Shown here: positions 24,041 through 33,822 of the stretch, piece by piece
Position numbering within the stretch: the stretch's first letter is position 1
How the letters are laid out: every line of letters starts with the position of its first letter
NCBI GenBank assembly: GCA_049509915.1
Contig: JBEKZL010000001.1
Span: 1 to 64,000, forward strand
From: JBEKYD01 sp049509915
GTDB taxonomy: Bacteria; Acidobacteriota; Terriglobia; Bryobacterales; Bryobacteraceae
Length of the DNA stretch: 64,000 nt
Direction of reading: 5' to 3'
Program-made: the position numbers and the translations under genes
Notes under the pieces: generated by a model
Seen by the model: the letters and a program-made list of their open reading frames with translations, nothing else
The model's database searches: none
What the model was told of the DNA's origin: nothing

Positions 24041-25713
24041 TGTCGGCAACATCCATCACCGTTGCCAGCCCGGACTCCGAGCGGCCGCCCCTGGTCGAGA
24101 CGCTTCACCAGTGGGTCACAACGGTGGATCACAAGCGCCTCGGCATTCTCTACATTCTCTATGCGCTGGTTTTCCTCGTTTTCGGGGGCATAGAAGCGAC
24201 CATCATGCGTATCCAGTTTATCCGGCCACACAATGACTTCGTGTCGCCGCAGGTGTTCAACCGGATGTTCACCATGCACGGGACGACCATGATTTTCTTC
24301 GCCGCCATGCCGATCGTGTTTGGGTTCGCGAACTATCTGGTTCCGCTGATGATTGGCGCTCGCGATATGGCCTTTCCGCGGCTGAACGCCTTCAGTTTCT
24401 GGACGAGCGCTTTCGGCGGCTTCTTGCTCTATTTCAGTTTCCTGGGCGGGAACGGGCTCTATGGAGCCGGTAACGCTCCCGACGTCGGATGGTTCGCCTA
24501 CGCACCTCTCACCTCGCAGACATTCTCGCTCGGACATAGCACGGATTTCTGGATTCTTGCTCTGTTTGTTTCCGGTATCGGCAGCATAGGGACCGCGATC
24601 AACATCATCGCTACAGTCTTGTGCATGCGCTGCCCTGGAATGACCCTGGGAAAGATGCCGCTTCTTGCCTGGCTAAACCTGACTATGGCCGGCCTCGTCA
24701 TTCTTACCATCAGCCCTCTGACCGCTGCGCAAGTGATGCTGCTGATCGACCGTTACATCGGAGGCCACTTCTTCGACGCCCAGGCTGGCGGTTCGGCGGT
24801 TCTGTGGATGCATTTCTTCTGGATTTTTGGCCACCCGGAGGTTTACGTGCTCGCCATCCCCGCATTTGCTTTCGCCTCCGAAATCATTCCGGTTTTCTCC
24901 CGCAAGGCCATTTTCGGATATCCGGTGATGGTGGCCGCCACCATCGCGATCGGATTCATCTCCATGAGCGTGTGGGCGCATCACATGTTCACCATAGGCA
25001 TGACAGCGGCCGGCAACATATTCTTCGTGCTGTCTACGATGGCCATCGCGGTTCCGACCGGAATCAAGATTTTCAATTGGCTGGCCACCATGTGGGGCGG
25101 CAAAATCCAGTTCCGAACTCCTATGCTCTTCTGCATTGCTTTTTTGTTCCAGTTTCTGACCGCGGGACTCACGGGGATCATGCTAGCCGCCGCACCCTTC
25201 GATTGGCAGCTCAGCGGTTCCTATTTCGTGGTGGCGCACTTCCACTACGTCATAGTAGGTGGCATTCTATTCACTGTTTTCGGGGCATTCTATTATTGGT
25301 TTCCCAAAATGTCGGGCCGAATGTTCAACGAGGCGCTCGGCAAGCGGCACTTCTGGTTGTTTTTCATCGGATTCCATCTGACTTTCGATTTCATGCACAT
25401 CCCGGGCTTGCTGGGGATGCCGCGGCGAATATACACTTACGAACCCGGCCGCGGATGGGACACGTTGAACTTGATTGTGACCATCGGAGTGTTCTTTCAA
25501 GCCGCGGGTGCCCTGGTGTTTGTTGGCAACTTATTGTGGTCCAGGTGGCGGGGGATAGCAGCCGGAAGCGATCCCTGGGACGCCTGGACGCTCGAATGGT
25601 CTACCGCATCGCCGCCGCCATCGTACAACTTTGCTGTGTTGCCGGAGGTCAAGAGCCGGCGGCCTCTCTGGGACCTCAAACATCCTGAGGATCCCGATTG
25701 GCACTACGAGTAG
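24040..25713 (+). CDS. coxA: Cytochrome c oxidase subunit I
   Basis: 557 residues with 12 predicted membrane helices. FTMHGTTMIFFAAMP carries a haem ligand, FGHPEVYVLAIPAF the CuB His-Tyr pair, WAHHMFTIG the two further CuB histidines, and HFHYVIVGG the haem a and a3 ligands. This is the catalytic, proton-pumping subunit of a haem-copper terminal oxidase. The HPEVY motif places it in the A family. Confidence 0.95.
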   Translation: MSATSITVASPDSERPPLVETLHQWVTTVDHKRLGILYILYALVFLVFGGIEATIMRIQFIRPHNDFVSPQVFNRMFTMHGTTMIFFAAMPIVFGFANYLVPLMIGARDMAFPRLNAFSFWTSAFGGFLLYFSFLGGNGLYGAGNAPDVGWFAYAPLTSQTFSLGHSTDFWILALFVSGIGSIGTAINIIATVLCMRCPGMTLGKMPLLAWLNLTMAGLVILTISPLTAAQVMLLIDRYIGGHFFDAQAGGSAVLWMHFFWIFGHPEVYVLAIPAFAFASEIIPVFSRKAIFGYPVMVAATIAIGFISMSVWAHHMFTIGMTAAGNIFFVLSTMAIAVPTGIKIFNWLATMWGGKIQFRTPMLFCIAFLFQFLTAGLTGIMLAAAPFDWQLSGSYFVVAHFHYVIVGGILFTVFGAFYYWFPKMSGRMFNEALGKRHFWLFFIGFHLTFDFMHIPGLLGMPRRIYTYEPGRGWDTLNLIVTIGVFFQAAGALVFVGNLLWSRWRGIAAGSDPWDAWTLEWSTASPPPSYNFAVLPEVKSRRPLWDLKHPEDPDWHYE

Positions 25714-25717
25714 CCTT

Positions 25718-26314
25718 ATGAGCGCATTCAGCATGACCATTTCTGAACGTGAGCCCCAGTGGCGTCTTCCGGCGCGCGGACCGGTGGCGATGTATTGCCT
25801 GATCGCCGCCGAGTCGGCGATATTCACTATTTTCGTCGTCGCTTACATCTTTTATCTGGGTAAGAGCGCCACCGGCCCACAGCCCTCCGCCGTCCTGCAC
25901 GCCCCGACTCTTTTGACGATCTGCCTGTTATTGAGCAGTCTGACGATTCATATCGCTGTCAATTCCCTCAAACGTGGGGACGTGCGCCGCTTCGCTTGGT
26001 GGTGGGGTGGAACCGTCGTTCTGGGTGGAATCTTTCTAGCTGGGACTGGCGGGGAGTGGCACCACCTGATTTATCAAGAGGGCGTTACTTTACAGACCAA
26101 CCTTTTTGGAACGACGTATTACTCCCTGGTTGGGCTTCATGCGTTTCACGTCGTGATGGGCCTTGCCGCATTGACCGTAGTATTGGCTTTCGCGATCCGT
26201 GGAGATGTGCGGCAGGAACACAGCGGGCGGACCGAGGTACTCTCTATGTACTGGCATTTCGTGGATGCAGTGTGGGTTGTGGTCTTCACGGTGGTGTACC
26301 TCATTGGCCGCTGA
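25718..26314 (+). CDS. coxC: Cytochrome c oxidase subunit III
   Basis: 198 residues, ATG four bases after the subunit I stop. Five membrane helices with GLHAFHVVMGLAAL and the terminal YWHFVDAVWVVVFTVVYL motif of subunit III. It lacks the first two helices found in longer forms, as is usual for this group. It stabilises the oxygen-reducing site. Confidence 0.93.
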   Translation: MSAFSMTISEREPQWRLPARGPVAMYCLIAAESAIFTIFVVAYIFYLGKSATGPQPSAVLHAPTLLTICLLLSSLTIHIAVNSLKRGDVRRFAWWWGGTVVLGGIFLAGTGGEWHHLIYQEGVTLQTNLFGTTYYSLVGLHAFHVVMGLAALTVVLAFAIRGDVRQEHSGRTEVLSMYWHFVDAVWVVVFTVVYLIGR

Positions 26315-26326
26315 GGAGGGACAGAA

Positions 26327-27187
26327 ATGAATACCGCGACGCGCACGCCGAATTCGGAGGCAGGGAAGCAGACCGTCGAGGTGCCCGCGGCTACGGCGTG
26401 GCCGTTTGCTCTGGCATTCGGAATCGCTCTGCTGTGCGCGGGACTGGTCACGAGTGCGGCCGTCAGCGTTTTAGGAGTGCTGATCGCCTTCAGCGCGGCG
26501 GTCGGCTGGTTTCAAGACGTATTGCCGCAGGAACGGCATGAATTGGTCACAGCAGATCCTCAGGTCCCACCAGTCAGAACCGGACGCTCCACTATCGACA
26601 GGACGACAATCGCGCCGGACCGCCATCGCGTATGGCTGCCGGTGGAGATCTATCCGATCTCTGCGGGTCTCCGAGGCGGTCTCGCCGGAAGTGCGGCTAT
26701 GGCCATACTGGCGATGATCTATGGAATGGTGAGTCAGCGGAGTATTTGGTACCCGATCAATCTGTTGGCAGCAGGTTTCTTTCCCGCGACCGGATCACAG
26801 GGCGTTGCCGGCCTGACCAGCTTTCATCCATCCATGTTCCTTATCGCTACCGCTATTCACCTCACCACCTCGATTCTCGTCGGCTTGCTGTATGGGGCTA
26901 TGTTGCCGATGCTTCCGCGGCGGCCGATTCTGCTGGGCGGACTGGTGGCACCAATCGTATGGTCGAGCGTAGTTCACAGCGTTCTCGGGCTCGTGAACCC
27001 GGTCCTCGACCAGCATATCGACTGGACCTGGTTCGTGATTTCCCAGATGGGATTTGGCGTCGTCGCCGGTATCGTCGTTTCCCGGCGGGAGCGCATACCG
27101 ACCTGGCAACGGCTACCTTTCGCCCTGAGGGCAGGCCTGGAAGAATCTGGCATGCACGACGAACGTCCGGAAGGAGGCGAACGGTGA
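26327..27187 (+). CDS. Oxidase-associated multi-pass membrane protein
   Basis: 286 residues, GAGGAGGG ribosome site. Residues 24-65 contain two helices resembling a short subunit IV (WPFALAFGIALLCAGLVTSA). Residues about 110-270 hold at least four more helices (GLRGGLAGSAAMAILAMIYG and later GFGVVAGIVVSR). No cofactor motif. Position between coxC and cytochrome genes suggests an accessory subunit of the oxidase or of the supercomplex. I cannot name the family. Confidence 0.7.
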   Translation: MNTATRTPNSEAGKQTVEVPAATAWPFALAFGIALLCAGLVTSAAVSVLGVLIAFSAAVGWFQDVLPQERHELVTADPQVPPVRTGRSTIDRTTIAPDRHRVWLPVEIYPISAGLRGGLAGSAAMAILAMIYGMVSQRSIWYPINLLAAGFFPATGSQGVAGLTSFHPSMFLIATAIHLTTSILVGLLYGAMLPMLPRRPILLGGLVAPIVWSSVVHSVLGLVNPVLDQHIDWTWFVISQMGFGVVAGIVVSRRERIPTWQRLPFALRAGLEESGMHDERPEGGER

Positions 27188-27915
27188 TCCGGCATTCGGT
27201 GCTGCTACTGGCCTCCTTGATAGTTACCTCTGCGTGTGGATCTCACGGGGCGCCTGGACAACCGGGCGCAAATTCAGAACCGATCCCAGCCGCTAAGATT
27301 CTGGACTTCACGCTTCTCTACGGGAGGAATTGCGCCGGATGCCACGGGGAGAACGGAAACGGCGGCGCGGCTATCGGACTAGGCGACCCGGTCTACCTTG
27401 CCGTTGCCGACGACACCGCAATCACGCGCGTCACCGCCGACGGTGTGCCGGGAACCGCGATGCCGGCGTTCGCGCAACGATCGGGCGGAATGTTGACCGA
27501 TGACCAAATCAGTGCGATCGTCCGCGGTGTTCGATCGCACTGGGCGAAACCTGATGTCTTGCGAGGTGCGAATCCTCCGCCTTATACCGCGTCGCAGACG
27601 GGCGATGCGCAGCGTGGTGCTGGTGTCTACGGAGCCTTCTGTTCCACCTGCCACGGTCCCGACGGGACTGGAGGGGCGCGCGCCGGTTCCATTGTGGACG
27701 CTGCTTATCTTCAGTTGGTAAGCGATCAGGGGCTGCGCACTATAGTGATCGCCGGCCGTCCCGACTTGAGCGCGCCCGATTGGCGCGGCAATCTGCCGGG
27801 CCGGCCGATGTCGCCGCAGGATGTATCGGACGTAGTGGCATGGCTCGTCGCGCAGAGGCCGGCATTGCCCGGTCAGACTAATTTCAGCGCGGGTATTCGA
27901 GGAGGGGTTCGATGA
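27184..27915 (+). CDS. Dihaem cytochrome c lipoprotein
   Basis: 243 residues from GTG 27184, overlapping the preceding stop. The lipobox VTSACG anchors it. Two class I cytochrome c domains follow: CAGCHGENGNGG near 57 and CSTCHGPDGTGG near 155, with axial methionines in TAMPAF and RPMSPQ. It probably shuttles electrons from the Rieske/cytochrome b complex to the caa3 oxidase. Confidence 0.88.
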   Translation: MIRHSVLLLASLIVTSACGSHGAPGQPGANSEPIPAAKILDFTLLYGRNCAGCHGENGNGGAAIGLGDPVYLAVADDTAITRVTADGVPGTAMPAFAQRSGGMLTDDQISAIVRGVRSHWAKPDVLRGANPPPYTASQTGDAQRGAGVYGAFCSTCHGPDGTGGARAGSIVDAAYLQLVSDQGLRTIVIAGRPDLSAPDWRGNLPGRPMSPQDVSDVVAWLVAQRPALPGQTNFSAGIRGGVR

Positions 27916-28448
27916 CGAGACGCGGAATGCTCTTGAAGCTCGGCATCCTGTTGAACGGCGCAGCCGGCATAGTTCTCGCTGTTCCCATCGTCAGATACCT
28001 TCTTTCTCCAGTGATCCGCGAGCGGAAGCCGGGGTACGAGTCGTGGCTGTCGCTGGGACCCCTCGCCCAGTACCCGGCAGGGCAAACGCGTCTAGCGACG
28101 TTTCGAAACCCGGAAGCCGGCCCCGCGGATGGCGTGACGGCGGATATTCCGTGCTGGGTTCGCAATATCGACGGCGAGAGGTTTCAGGTCTTCGCCATCA
28201 ATTGCGCACACCTTGGGTGCCCCGTGCGATGGTTTCCGCAATCCGGGCTCTTCCTGTGCCCGTGTCATGGTGGGGCTTACTATTCCGACGGCTCGCGTGC
28301 ATCCGGACCCCCGGAACGAGGCCTGTTTGAATACCGTTACAAGCTGGAGCAGGGAGACCTCCTGATCGAGGCCGGTGAGATGCCTACCGCCGGCGCTCCC
28401 TCCGCCAGCCTAACGAGAACCTCAAGGGGGAACTCGCCATGCGTTTGA
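27912..28448 (+). CDS. Rieske iron-sulfur protein
   Basis: 178 residues, ATGA overlap with the cytochrome gene. N-terminal membrane anchor (GILLNGAAGIVLAVPIV), then a Rieske fold with cluster ligands in CAHLGCPV and CPCHGGAYYSDG. It oxidises quinol in a bc-type complex together with the cytochrome b encoded next, whose ATG at 28439 lies inside its last codons. Confidence 0.92.
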   Translation: MTRRGMLLKLGILLNGAAGIVLAVPIVRYLLSPVIRERKPGYESWLSLGPLAQYPAGQTRLATFRNPEAGPADGVTADIPCWVRNIDGERFQVFAINCAHLGCPVRWFPQSGLFLCPCHGGAYYSDGSRASGPPERGLFEYRYKLEQGDLLIEAGEMPTAGAPSASLTRTSRGNSPCV

Positions 28449-29899
28449 TGAGAAACGTAGGAGCATGGCTCGATGCGCGCCTGCAACTAGCCGCTCCGAT
28501 CCGCGAAACCCTGGAGCATCGCGTTCCGAGCAATACCGCCAGTTGGGCGTATGTCTTCGGCAGCGCTGCGCTCACGGTCTTCGGTCTGCAACTCGTGACG
28601 GGCATACTTCTGGCGCTGGTGTACGTCCCGTCGGCCGGAGAAGCGTGGAACAGCCTTCAAATTCTCAATCACCAGGTCACGCTGGGGTGGTTTATCCGCG
28701 CACTCCACGGCTGGGGATCGAATTTCATGCTCGCGATCGTCCTGCTCCATATGGCGGAGGTCTTCCTGTTCGGAGCATACAAATTCCCGCGGGAACTCAC
28801 GTGGATTGTCGGCATTCTCCTGCTGCTGTTGACGCTCGGGATGGCTTTCACCGGCCAGGTGCTGCGCTTCGATCAGGATGCGTATTGGGGATTAGGCATC
28901 GGAGCATCGATTTCCAGCCGCATTCCGATTGCCGGACCGTGGATCGTGAAACTGCTGCTGGGCGGTCCGATCATCGCCGGCGCTACGCTCTCGCGGTTCT
29001 TCGCGCTGCATGTTTTCGTGATCCCCGGGTCGCTGATTTTGTTCGTTAGCCTCCATTTGCTCATGGTCTTGAAGCTCGGAATCAACGAATGGCCGATGCC
29101 CGGACGCGTGGTGCGGCGCGCCACCTATTTGAAGGAGTATCACGAGCTGACCCAGCGGGACGGCATTCCGTTTGTGCCCGGCGCCGCGGCAAAGGATCTG
29201 GTTTTCTCGGGCGCTATCCTGCTGGCCCTGGTCGTGTGCGCTCTGCTATTTGGGCCATTCGGACCGAGTGGCCAGCCGGACCCGACCATCATTCAAACGG
29301 CGCCGCGGCCGGACTATTTCTTCTTGTGGCTCTATGCGGTACTTTCGCTGCTGCCGCCGTCCCTGGAAACGCCCGTTCTACTGATCGGTCCGGCGATCGC
29401 TCTTGCTGTGCTGGTGGGGCTTCCATTTTTCTCCGGTCAAGGCGAAAAGAGCTGGAAGCGGCGTCCTATTGCGGTGCTCTCGATCCTGCTGGTCGCGGTC
29501 TCACTGGGCACATTCACTCATCTGGCGAGTCACGCTCCGTGGAGTCCGGTGATGGACGCGTGGAGCGGCGACCCGATTCCCCCGAAGTACCTGAAGAACA
29601 GGACTGCACTGCAGCGGCAAGGTGCGCTTGTCTTCCAGGTGAAGCAATGCCGCGATTGCCACGCCGTAGGAGGCTCGGGAGGCGAGCGCGGGCCGGCGCT
29701 CGATGCGGTTGCGGTACACCTCACGCGCGATCAACTCATCAGGCAAGTGATCCAGGGCGGAGGAAACATGCCCGCGTATGGAAAGAACCTCAGCCCGGTG
29801 GATACCACGGCGCTGGTGGCGTTTCTCGAGACGTTGTGCCCCGTTGGTCAGGCGCCGGCGCGGGATGCGTCTCGTGACGCTATCGGAGCGATCCAATAG
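28439..29899 (+). CDS. Cytochrome b fused to a C-terminal cytochrome c
   Basis: 486 residues. The cytochrome b part (about 1-380) has haem-ligand histidines in FIRALHGWGSN/LLHMAEV and FFALHVF/SLHLLMVL, and the quinol-site sequence near GLGIGAS. A further membrane region follows. Residues about 400-470 form a cytochrome c domain with CRDCH and Met in NMPAYG. The fusion makes the complex carry its own electron exit, as in other menaquinol:cytochrome c reductases of Gram-positive and deep-branching bacteria. Confidence 0.9.
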   Translation: MRLMRNVGAWLDARLQLAAPIRETLEHRVPSNTASWAYVFGSAALTVFGLQLVTGILLALVYVPSAGEAWNSLQILNHQVTLGWFIRALHGWGSNFMLAIVLLHMAEVFLFGAYKFPRELTWIVGILLLLLTLGMAFTGQVLRFDQDAYWGLGIGASISSRIPIAGPWIVKLLLGGPIIAGATLSRFFALHVFVIPGSLILFVSLHLLMVLKLGINEWPMPGRVVRRATYLKEYHELTQRDGIPFVPGAAAKDLVFSGAILLALVVCALLFGPFGPSGQPDPTIIQTAPRPDYFFLWLYAVLSLLPPSLETPVLLIGPAIALAVLVGLPFFSGQGEKSWKRRPIAVLSILLVAVSLGTFTHLASHAPWSPVMDAWSGDPIPPKYLKNRTALQRQGALVFQVKQCRDCHAVGGSGGERGPALDAVAVHLTRDQLIRQVIQGGGNMPAYGKNLSPVDTTALVAFLETLCPVGQAPARDASRDAIGAIQ

Positions 29900-29908
29900 G
29901 CGCTCATT

Positions 29909-30709
29909 ATGCATTCCTGGTCACTACCCGTCGTCCTTGTACTGGCTTCGATCCTTCTTCTATACCTGCGGGGCTGGCGCAAACTTCACATGGCGTTTCC
30001 AGGTGTGTTGCCACCATGGCGGCCCGCGGCATTTGTGGCTGGGATGCTTGTCTTGCTGGCGGCTTCCGGTTCTCCTCTTGCGATGCTCGATCACCACTAC
30101 CTCACGGCCCACATGGCGCAGCATCTTCTTCTCACGACAATAGCGGTTCCACTAATTCTGTTGGGAGCTCCGGTAATCACGCTGCTCCAGGGCTTCCCGC
30201 GGGCAATCTCCGGACAGTTCCATCAGCGCCCGGTAGAGCAGTGGTTTGCCCGCGTGCTCCCACATCCCGTGTTTTGCTGGCTAACCTGCACTGCGGTTGT
30301 CGTCGGGTGGCACATTCCCGCCGTGTTCCAGGTCGGGATGCGATCGGAACTCGGCCATGCGGTCGAGCAGCTCTCCTTCCTGGTTGCCGGAATCCTGTTT
30401 TGGTGGCCTGTCATCCAGCCATGGCCCGCGGTAGCGAGATGGCCGTCATGGTCGAGTCCTGTCTATCTCTTCCTGGCCACTTTGCCGTGCGACGCTCTTT
30501 CGGCCTTCCTCTGTCTGTGCAACCGGGTGGTTTATGCCCATTACTTACCCGCTCAACAGTCGTTCCAGGTCGCAGCTCTAAGAGACCAGTCCTGCGCCGG
30601 AGCCTTGATGTGGGTTTGGGTTACATTCGCTTACCTTACCCCGGCGGCGGCGCTCACGTTCCGCCTGCTTTCGCCCGAGAAGCGCTTCGTAGAAAAACAG
30701 ACTGTCTGA
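29909..30709 (+). CDS. ctaG: CtaG-like cytochrome c oxidase assembly factor
   Basis: 266 residues with about seven membrane helices. The signature of the caa3_CtaG family: LDHHYLTAHMAQHLLLTTIAVP, later GWHIPAVFQ and HAVEQLSFLVAGILFWWPVI. It assists copper insertion and assembly of caa3 oxidase in Bacillus. It is the last gene of the respiratory cluster, consistent with this role. Confidence 0.88.
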   Translation: MHSWSLPVVLVLASILLLYLRGWRKLHMAFPGVLPPWRPAAFVAGMLVLLAASGSPLAMLDHHYLTAHMAQHLLLTTIAVPLILLGAPVITLLQGFPRAISGQFHQRPVEQWFARVLPHPVFCWLTCTAVVVGWHIPAVFQVGMRSELGHAVEQLSFLVAGILFWWPVIQPWPAVARWPSWSSPVYLFLATLPCDALSAFLCLCNRVVYAHYLPAQQSFQVAALRDQSCAGALMWVWVTFAYLTPAAALTFRLLSPEKRFVEKQTV

Positions 30710-30778
30710 TTTGACGTTGCCGGTCGGATTACGTGGGGCACGCTTCAGCCTGCAACGGGCTTTAGTCCGCGGAAATGG

Positions 30779-31690
30779 TTATGCCTCCGGCCGCTCCAAT
30801 CGTCGCGGTTTCCACCCGAGAATCCGCTTCGCCTTCGCATTCGAGGCCCCACTCAGCTTCGTCGCGTAGTACACCGCATCTTCACCTGCATTTGCCGTCA
30901 CTTCCGCCTCGCTCATGTGCGCTGGCACTGGAGCACCCACAAACTTCGCAAACGCCGGCAGCCAGACGGCCTGCGGCGAAGGGTCATCATCCACCAGGTT
31001 GTAGACTCCGGGCTGCGCCGCCAGCAGCGCCACCGTTGCGATCGCCGCATCGTGGATATGCACAAACGACGACACGCCTTCGCCCTTACCCACCACCGCG
31101 TTCTGTTGCCTACCGTGTTCGCCGCCGCCGCGCCGGGATAGTACCACGTCTTCGGCCCATAGAAGAATCCGTATCGCAACGCCACACTCTCAATTGTATC
31201 GGAACTGAACAACCGCGATTCCAGTTCCGTATACGTCCGCGCACTTACTGCCACACTCGGGCTCGCATCTACATCAAACGGGGACGACTCATCCGCCAGC
31301 GTCCCTGCCGCTGCCTTCAGGAAGAATCCGCTCGACTGCTGTAGATACCGTCGCACGCCGCTCGCAAGCGCCGCACGAAACAAATTCCCTCCCCCCTCAA
31401 TCCTTAGCTTCCTATCACCCTCAGCGTATTTCGGAATATCACTCGGCGACTTCGGCAGCGACGTCAATTCGTCGATTACCACTTCAGCTTTCGACCGCCG
31501 CAGCGCAGCCTCCACCGCCGGCGCATCCAACGCGTCCACGATCAGCGCCTCGGCTCCCTGGCCCTCCAGGTTCTTCGCGCGCGCCAACCTCGGAGGCCCA
31601 ACCGCGCATATTCCGTTTTGGCCGGCAGAGTGAGGACCACCACATTTCGACCAGTCGGATTGGCCCCAGGGAACCATGTATATCCCCCAG
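30779..31690 (-). pseudogene. NAD-dependent epimerase/dehydratase, frameshifted
   Basis: The middle reads AVEAALRRSKAEVVIDELTS, then SGVRRYLQQSSGFFLKAA, then SVALRYGFFYGPKTWYYPGA, an extended SDR of the NAD(P)-binding epimerase class. A frame change near 31140 is needed to reach VSSFVHIHDAAIATVALLAA and YNLVDDDPSPQAVWLPAFA, and another near 31600 to reach the N-terminus, where the GxxGxxG nucleotide loop is no longer clean. The gene would not give a working enzyme as read. It sits beside a transposase fragment. Confidence 0.75.
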
Positions 31691-31899
31691 TCACCTTCCG
31701 CAGTGATAATTCCCGCGAATAGGCCAGGTCGGCTGGTCGTGCACCAGATGGCACCAGAAATCCCCAACTGTTTTGAGAAATCGCACAATTTTGCGCCCGC
31801 AAAGATCCGACCCTTTAGAACGCCGCCACCGGTTCGAAGAAGCCGCTTCCGGTGCCGGCCCGACGCGGCGCGCGCGAACACCGGCGCGTCCCATTGGGT

Positions 31900-32064
31900 G
31901 GACCGGGCCCGGTGGGCGCGGCGCGCTTCGATTCCTGGTTTTCGCATCTTGTAAACCAGAGTCGTGCGCGGCAATCCCAGTCGCGCGGCCGCGCCGTGCA
32001 TTCCGCCGATCAGCCCCTCGGCCTGCTTGACCATCTGCTTCAAATCCATTAGCGGCAGGACAGT
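31900..32064 (-). pseudogene. Duplicated tail of the sigma-54 activator
   Basis: MHGAAARLGLPRTTLVYKMR matches the Fis-type helix-turn-helix of the activator at 32806-33822 almost residue for residue, and LMDLKQMVKQ matches the segment before it. About 25 residues between these two pieces are missing here. No AAA domain precedes it; instead the transposase fragment begins at about 32086. It is a non-functional copy. Confidence 0.7.
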
Positions 32065-32085
32065 GCCGATTCCGGCGAGAGGACC

Positions 32086-32653
32086 AAGCTCCCGCCTCGA
32101 AAGCGATCCGATCCAGCGCAAACACGTCGTGCGAACGGCCATGGGTGATATCGATTAAGGTAGGGATGCTGCCGCGTAGATCCAGCAGGGTATGCATCTT
32201 GACGGCACCGCGGGAACGCTCAAAGGGAGCCCACGGGCACAGCGAAAGACAGACATCAATCGTGGTCGAATCCAGCGCATAGATGGCATTGTCGAGTTCG
32301 ATTCCGAACGGTTCGTGGGCATAGAGCGGCCGCGGCACGGCGATCAGGACCTGAGCCAGATCGGAATAGACGCGCCAATCGCGGCGCTCGTTGGCATCGG
32401 CCAGGGTAGATCGTGAAACCTCTCCGCGAATTCCGAGGTGGTACAGTTTGCCGGAGACGGCCCGCAGGCAAGATTCCAGATCGCGCAGACTCTCGCGGTG
32501 GGTCAACTGGGCGAAGGCCATGCAGAGCCACTGATCCCAGCAGGAGAAACGGCGCAAGTGCCGGTCCGCCTTATAGCGAGCCACACACGCCTGAAACTCG
32601 CTATGAGAAACGAAATCCATCAGCTGCGAAAAAACCATCCGGCCTTGATTCAT
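32086..32653 (-). mobile_element. IS4-family transposase, 5' half only
   Basis: About 189 residues with the N-terminal DUF4372-type domain (FSCWDQWLCMAFAQLTHRES, then LRDLESCLRAV) and the first catalytic Asp region ALDSTTIDVCLSLCPWAPF, then HTLLDLRGSIPT. Homology stops at about 32086, before the second Asp and the Glu, so it cannot transpose. Terminal inverted repeats were not identified. Confidence 0.75.
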
Positions 32654-32805
32654 AGCCCACTTTAAACGATTCGCAGTTCAAGTCGTTCTGAGCGACAACG
32701 CCCCCAAGAGAATGCAAAACGGAGGCTTACCTCCAGCCGGGTCTGTTCTGGCCTGTCCCATCCTCTCTCCGCCGAAACCCTAGCCGCAGGCGCGAGGGTA
32801 ATTTC

Positions 32806-33822
32806 TTAGAAACCTGCGACAGCTACCACCCGTTCCGTTGCAAACCCATCGCCGACCGGCTGAACCGGCCTCGATCGGTGCGACCGGCGCGTTTCAATGC
32901 CCAGTTTCCGCATTTTGTAGACCAGCGTAGTGCGCGGCAAGCCCAGCCGCGAGGCGGCGCCATGCATTCCACCGATCTGCCCATCGGTTTGCTTCAATAC
33001 GTCCAGAATGTGTTCGCGCTCGGCATCGGCAAGAGTACGGGAGGCCGACGCGGGGGCCGGCTGCTTGGTCATTTGTTTCAGGTCGGTCAACGGGAGACGC
33101 AATACCGACTCGGGTGAAAAGACGACGGCGCGCTCGATGAAATTCTGCAGTTCGCGAATATTGCCAGGCCAGTCGTGCGCTTTGAGCACCTCCATGACAT
33201 CGTCCGGAATAACATCGATGGGCTTATCGAAGCGTGCCGAAAGCTTCTGCACAAAATATTCCACCAGTAACGGGATGTCCTGCGCCCGATCGCGTAGAGG
33301 TGGGAGGCAGATGGGGATCACGTTGAGCCGGTAATAGAGATCGGCCCGAAACTGCTTTTTGGCCACAAGCTCGGCGAGATCCTGGTTAGTGGCCGCCACC
33401 ACCCGCACGTCCACGCGGATGGTCTGGCTGCTGCCTAAGCGCTCGAACTCCTGCTCCTGCAAAGCGCGCAGAAGTTTGGGTTGCAGCTCCAGCGGTAAAT
33501 CGCCGATTTCGTCGAGAAAGAGCGTCCCGCGGTCGGCCAATTGGAATCGCCCTTTGGTCTGTAGACAAGCTCCCGTGAAGGCGCCGCGTTCGTGGCCGAA
33601 GAGCTCGCTCTCCAGCAGGGGCCCGGGAATCGCGGCGCAGTTCAGTTTTACAAACGGCCCACGGCTTCGAGAGCTTTGCTGGTGAATCGCTTGGGCGATG
33701 ATCTCTTTCCCGGTTCCAGTTTCGCCCTGAATCAAGGTTACCGAATCGCTTTTTGCGATCGCGCCAACCAGGTTCAGGACCTGTTGAAATGCAGGGCTTC
33801 GGCCCACGATTTCCTGATACAT
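32806..33822 (-). CDS. Sigma-54-dependent transcription activator without receiver domain
   Basis: 338 residues from ATG 33822 (good GGAAGGGGAA ribosome site). Nearly the whole protein is an AAA+ sigma-54 interaction domain: GETGTGKE, GAFTGA loop, GTLFLDEIGD, R-finger region YYRLNVIPICLPPLRDR. A Fis-type helix-turn-helix follows (AASRLGLPRTTLVYKMRKLG). There is no N-terminal receiver, GAF or PAS domain, so regulation must come from a partner; the STAS gene upstream overlaps it (TGATG) and is the obvious candidate. Confidence 0.9.
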   Translation of the reverse strand: MYQEIVGRSPAFQQVLNLVGAIAKSDSVTLIQGETGTGKEIIAQAIHQQSSRSRGPFVKLNCAAIPGPLLESELFGHERGAFTGACLQTKGRFQLADRGTLFLDEIGDLPLELQPKLLRALQEQEFERLGSSQTIRVDVRVVAATNQDLAELVAKKQFRADLYYRLNVIPICLPPLRDRAQDIPLLVEYFVQKLSARFDKPIDVIPDDVMEVLKAHDWPGNIRELQNFIERAVVFSPESVLRLPLTDLKQMTKQPAPASASRTLADAEREHILDVLKQTDGQIGGMHGAASRLGLPRTTLVYKMRKLGIETRRSHRSRPVQPVGDGFATERVVAVAGF

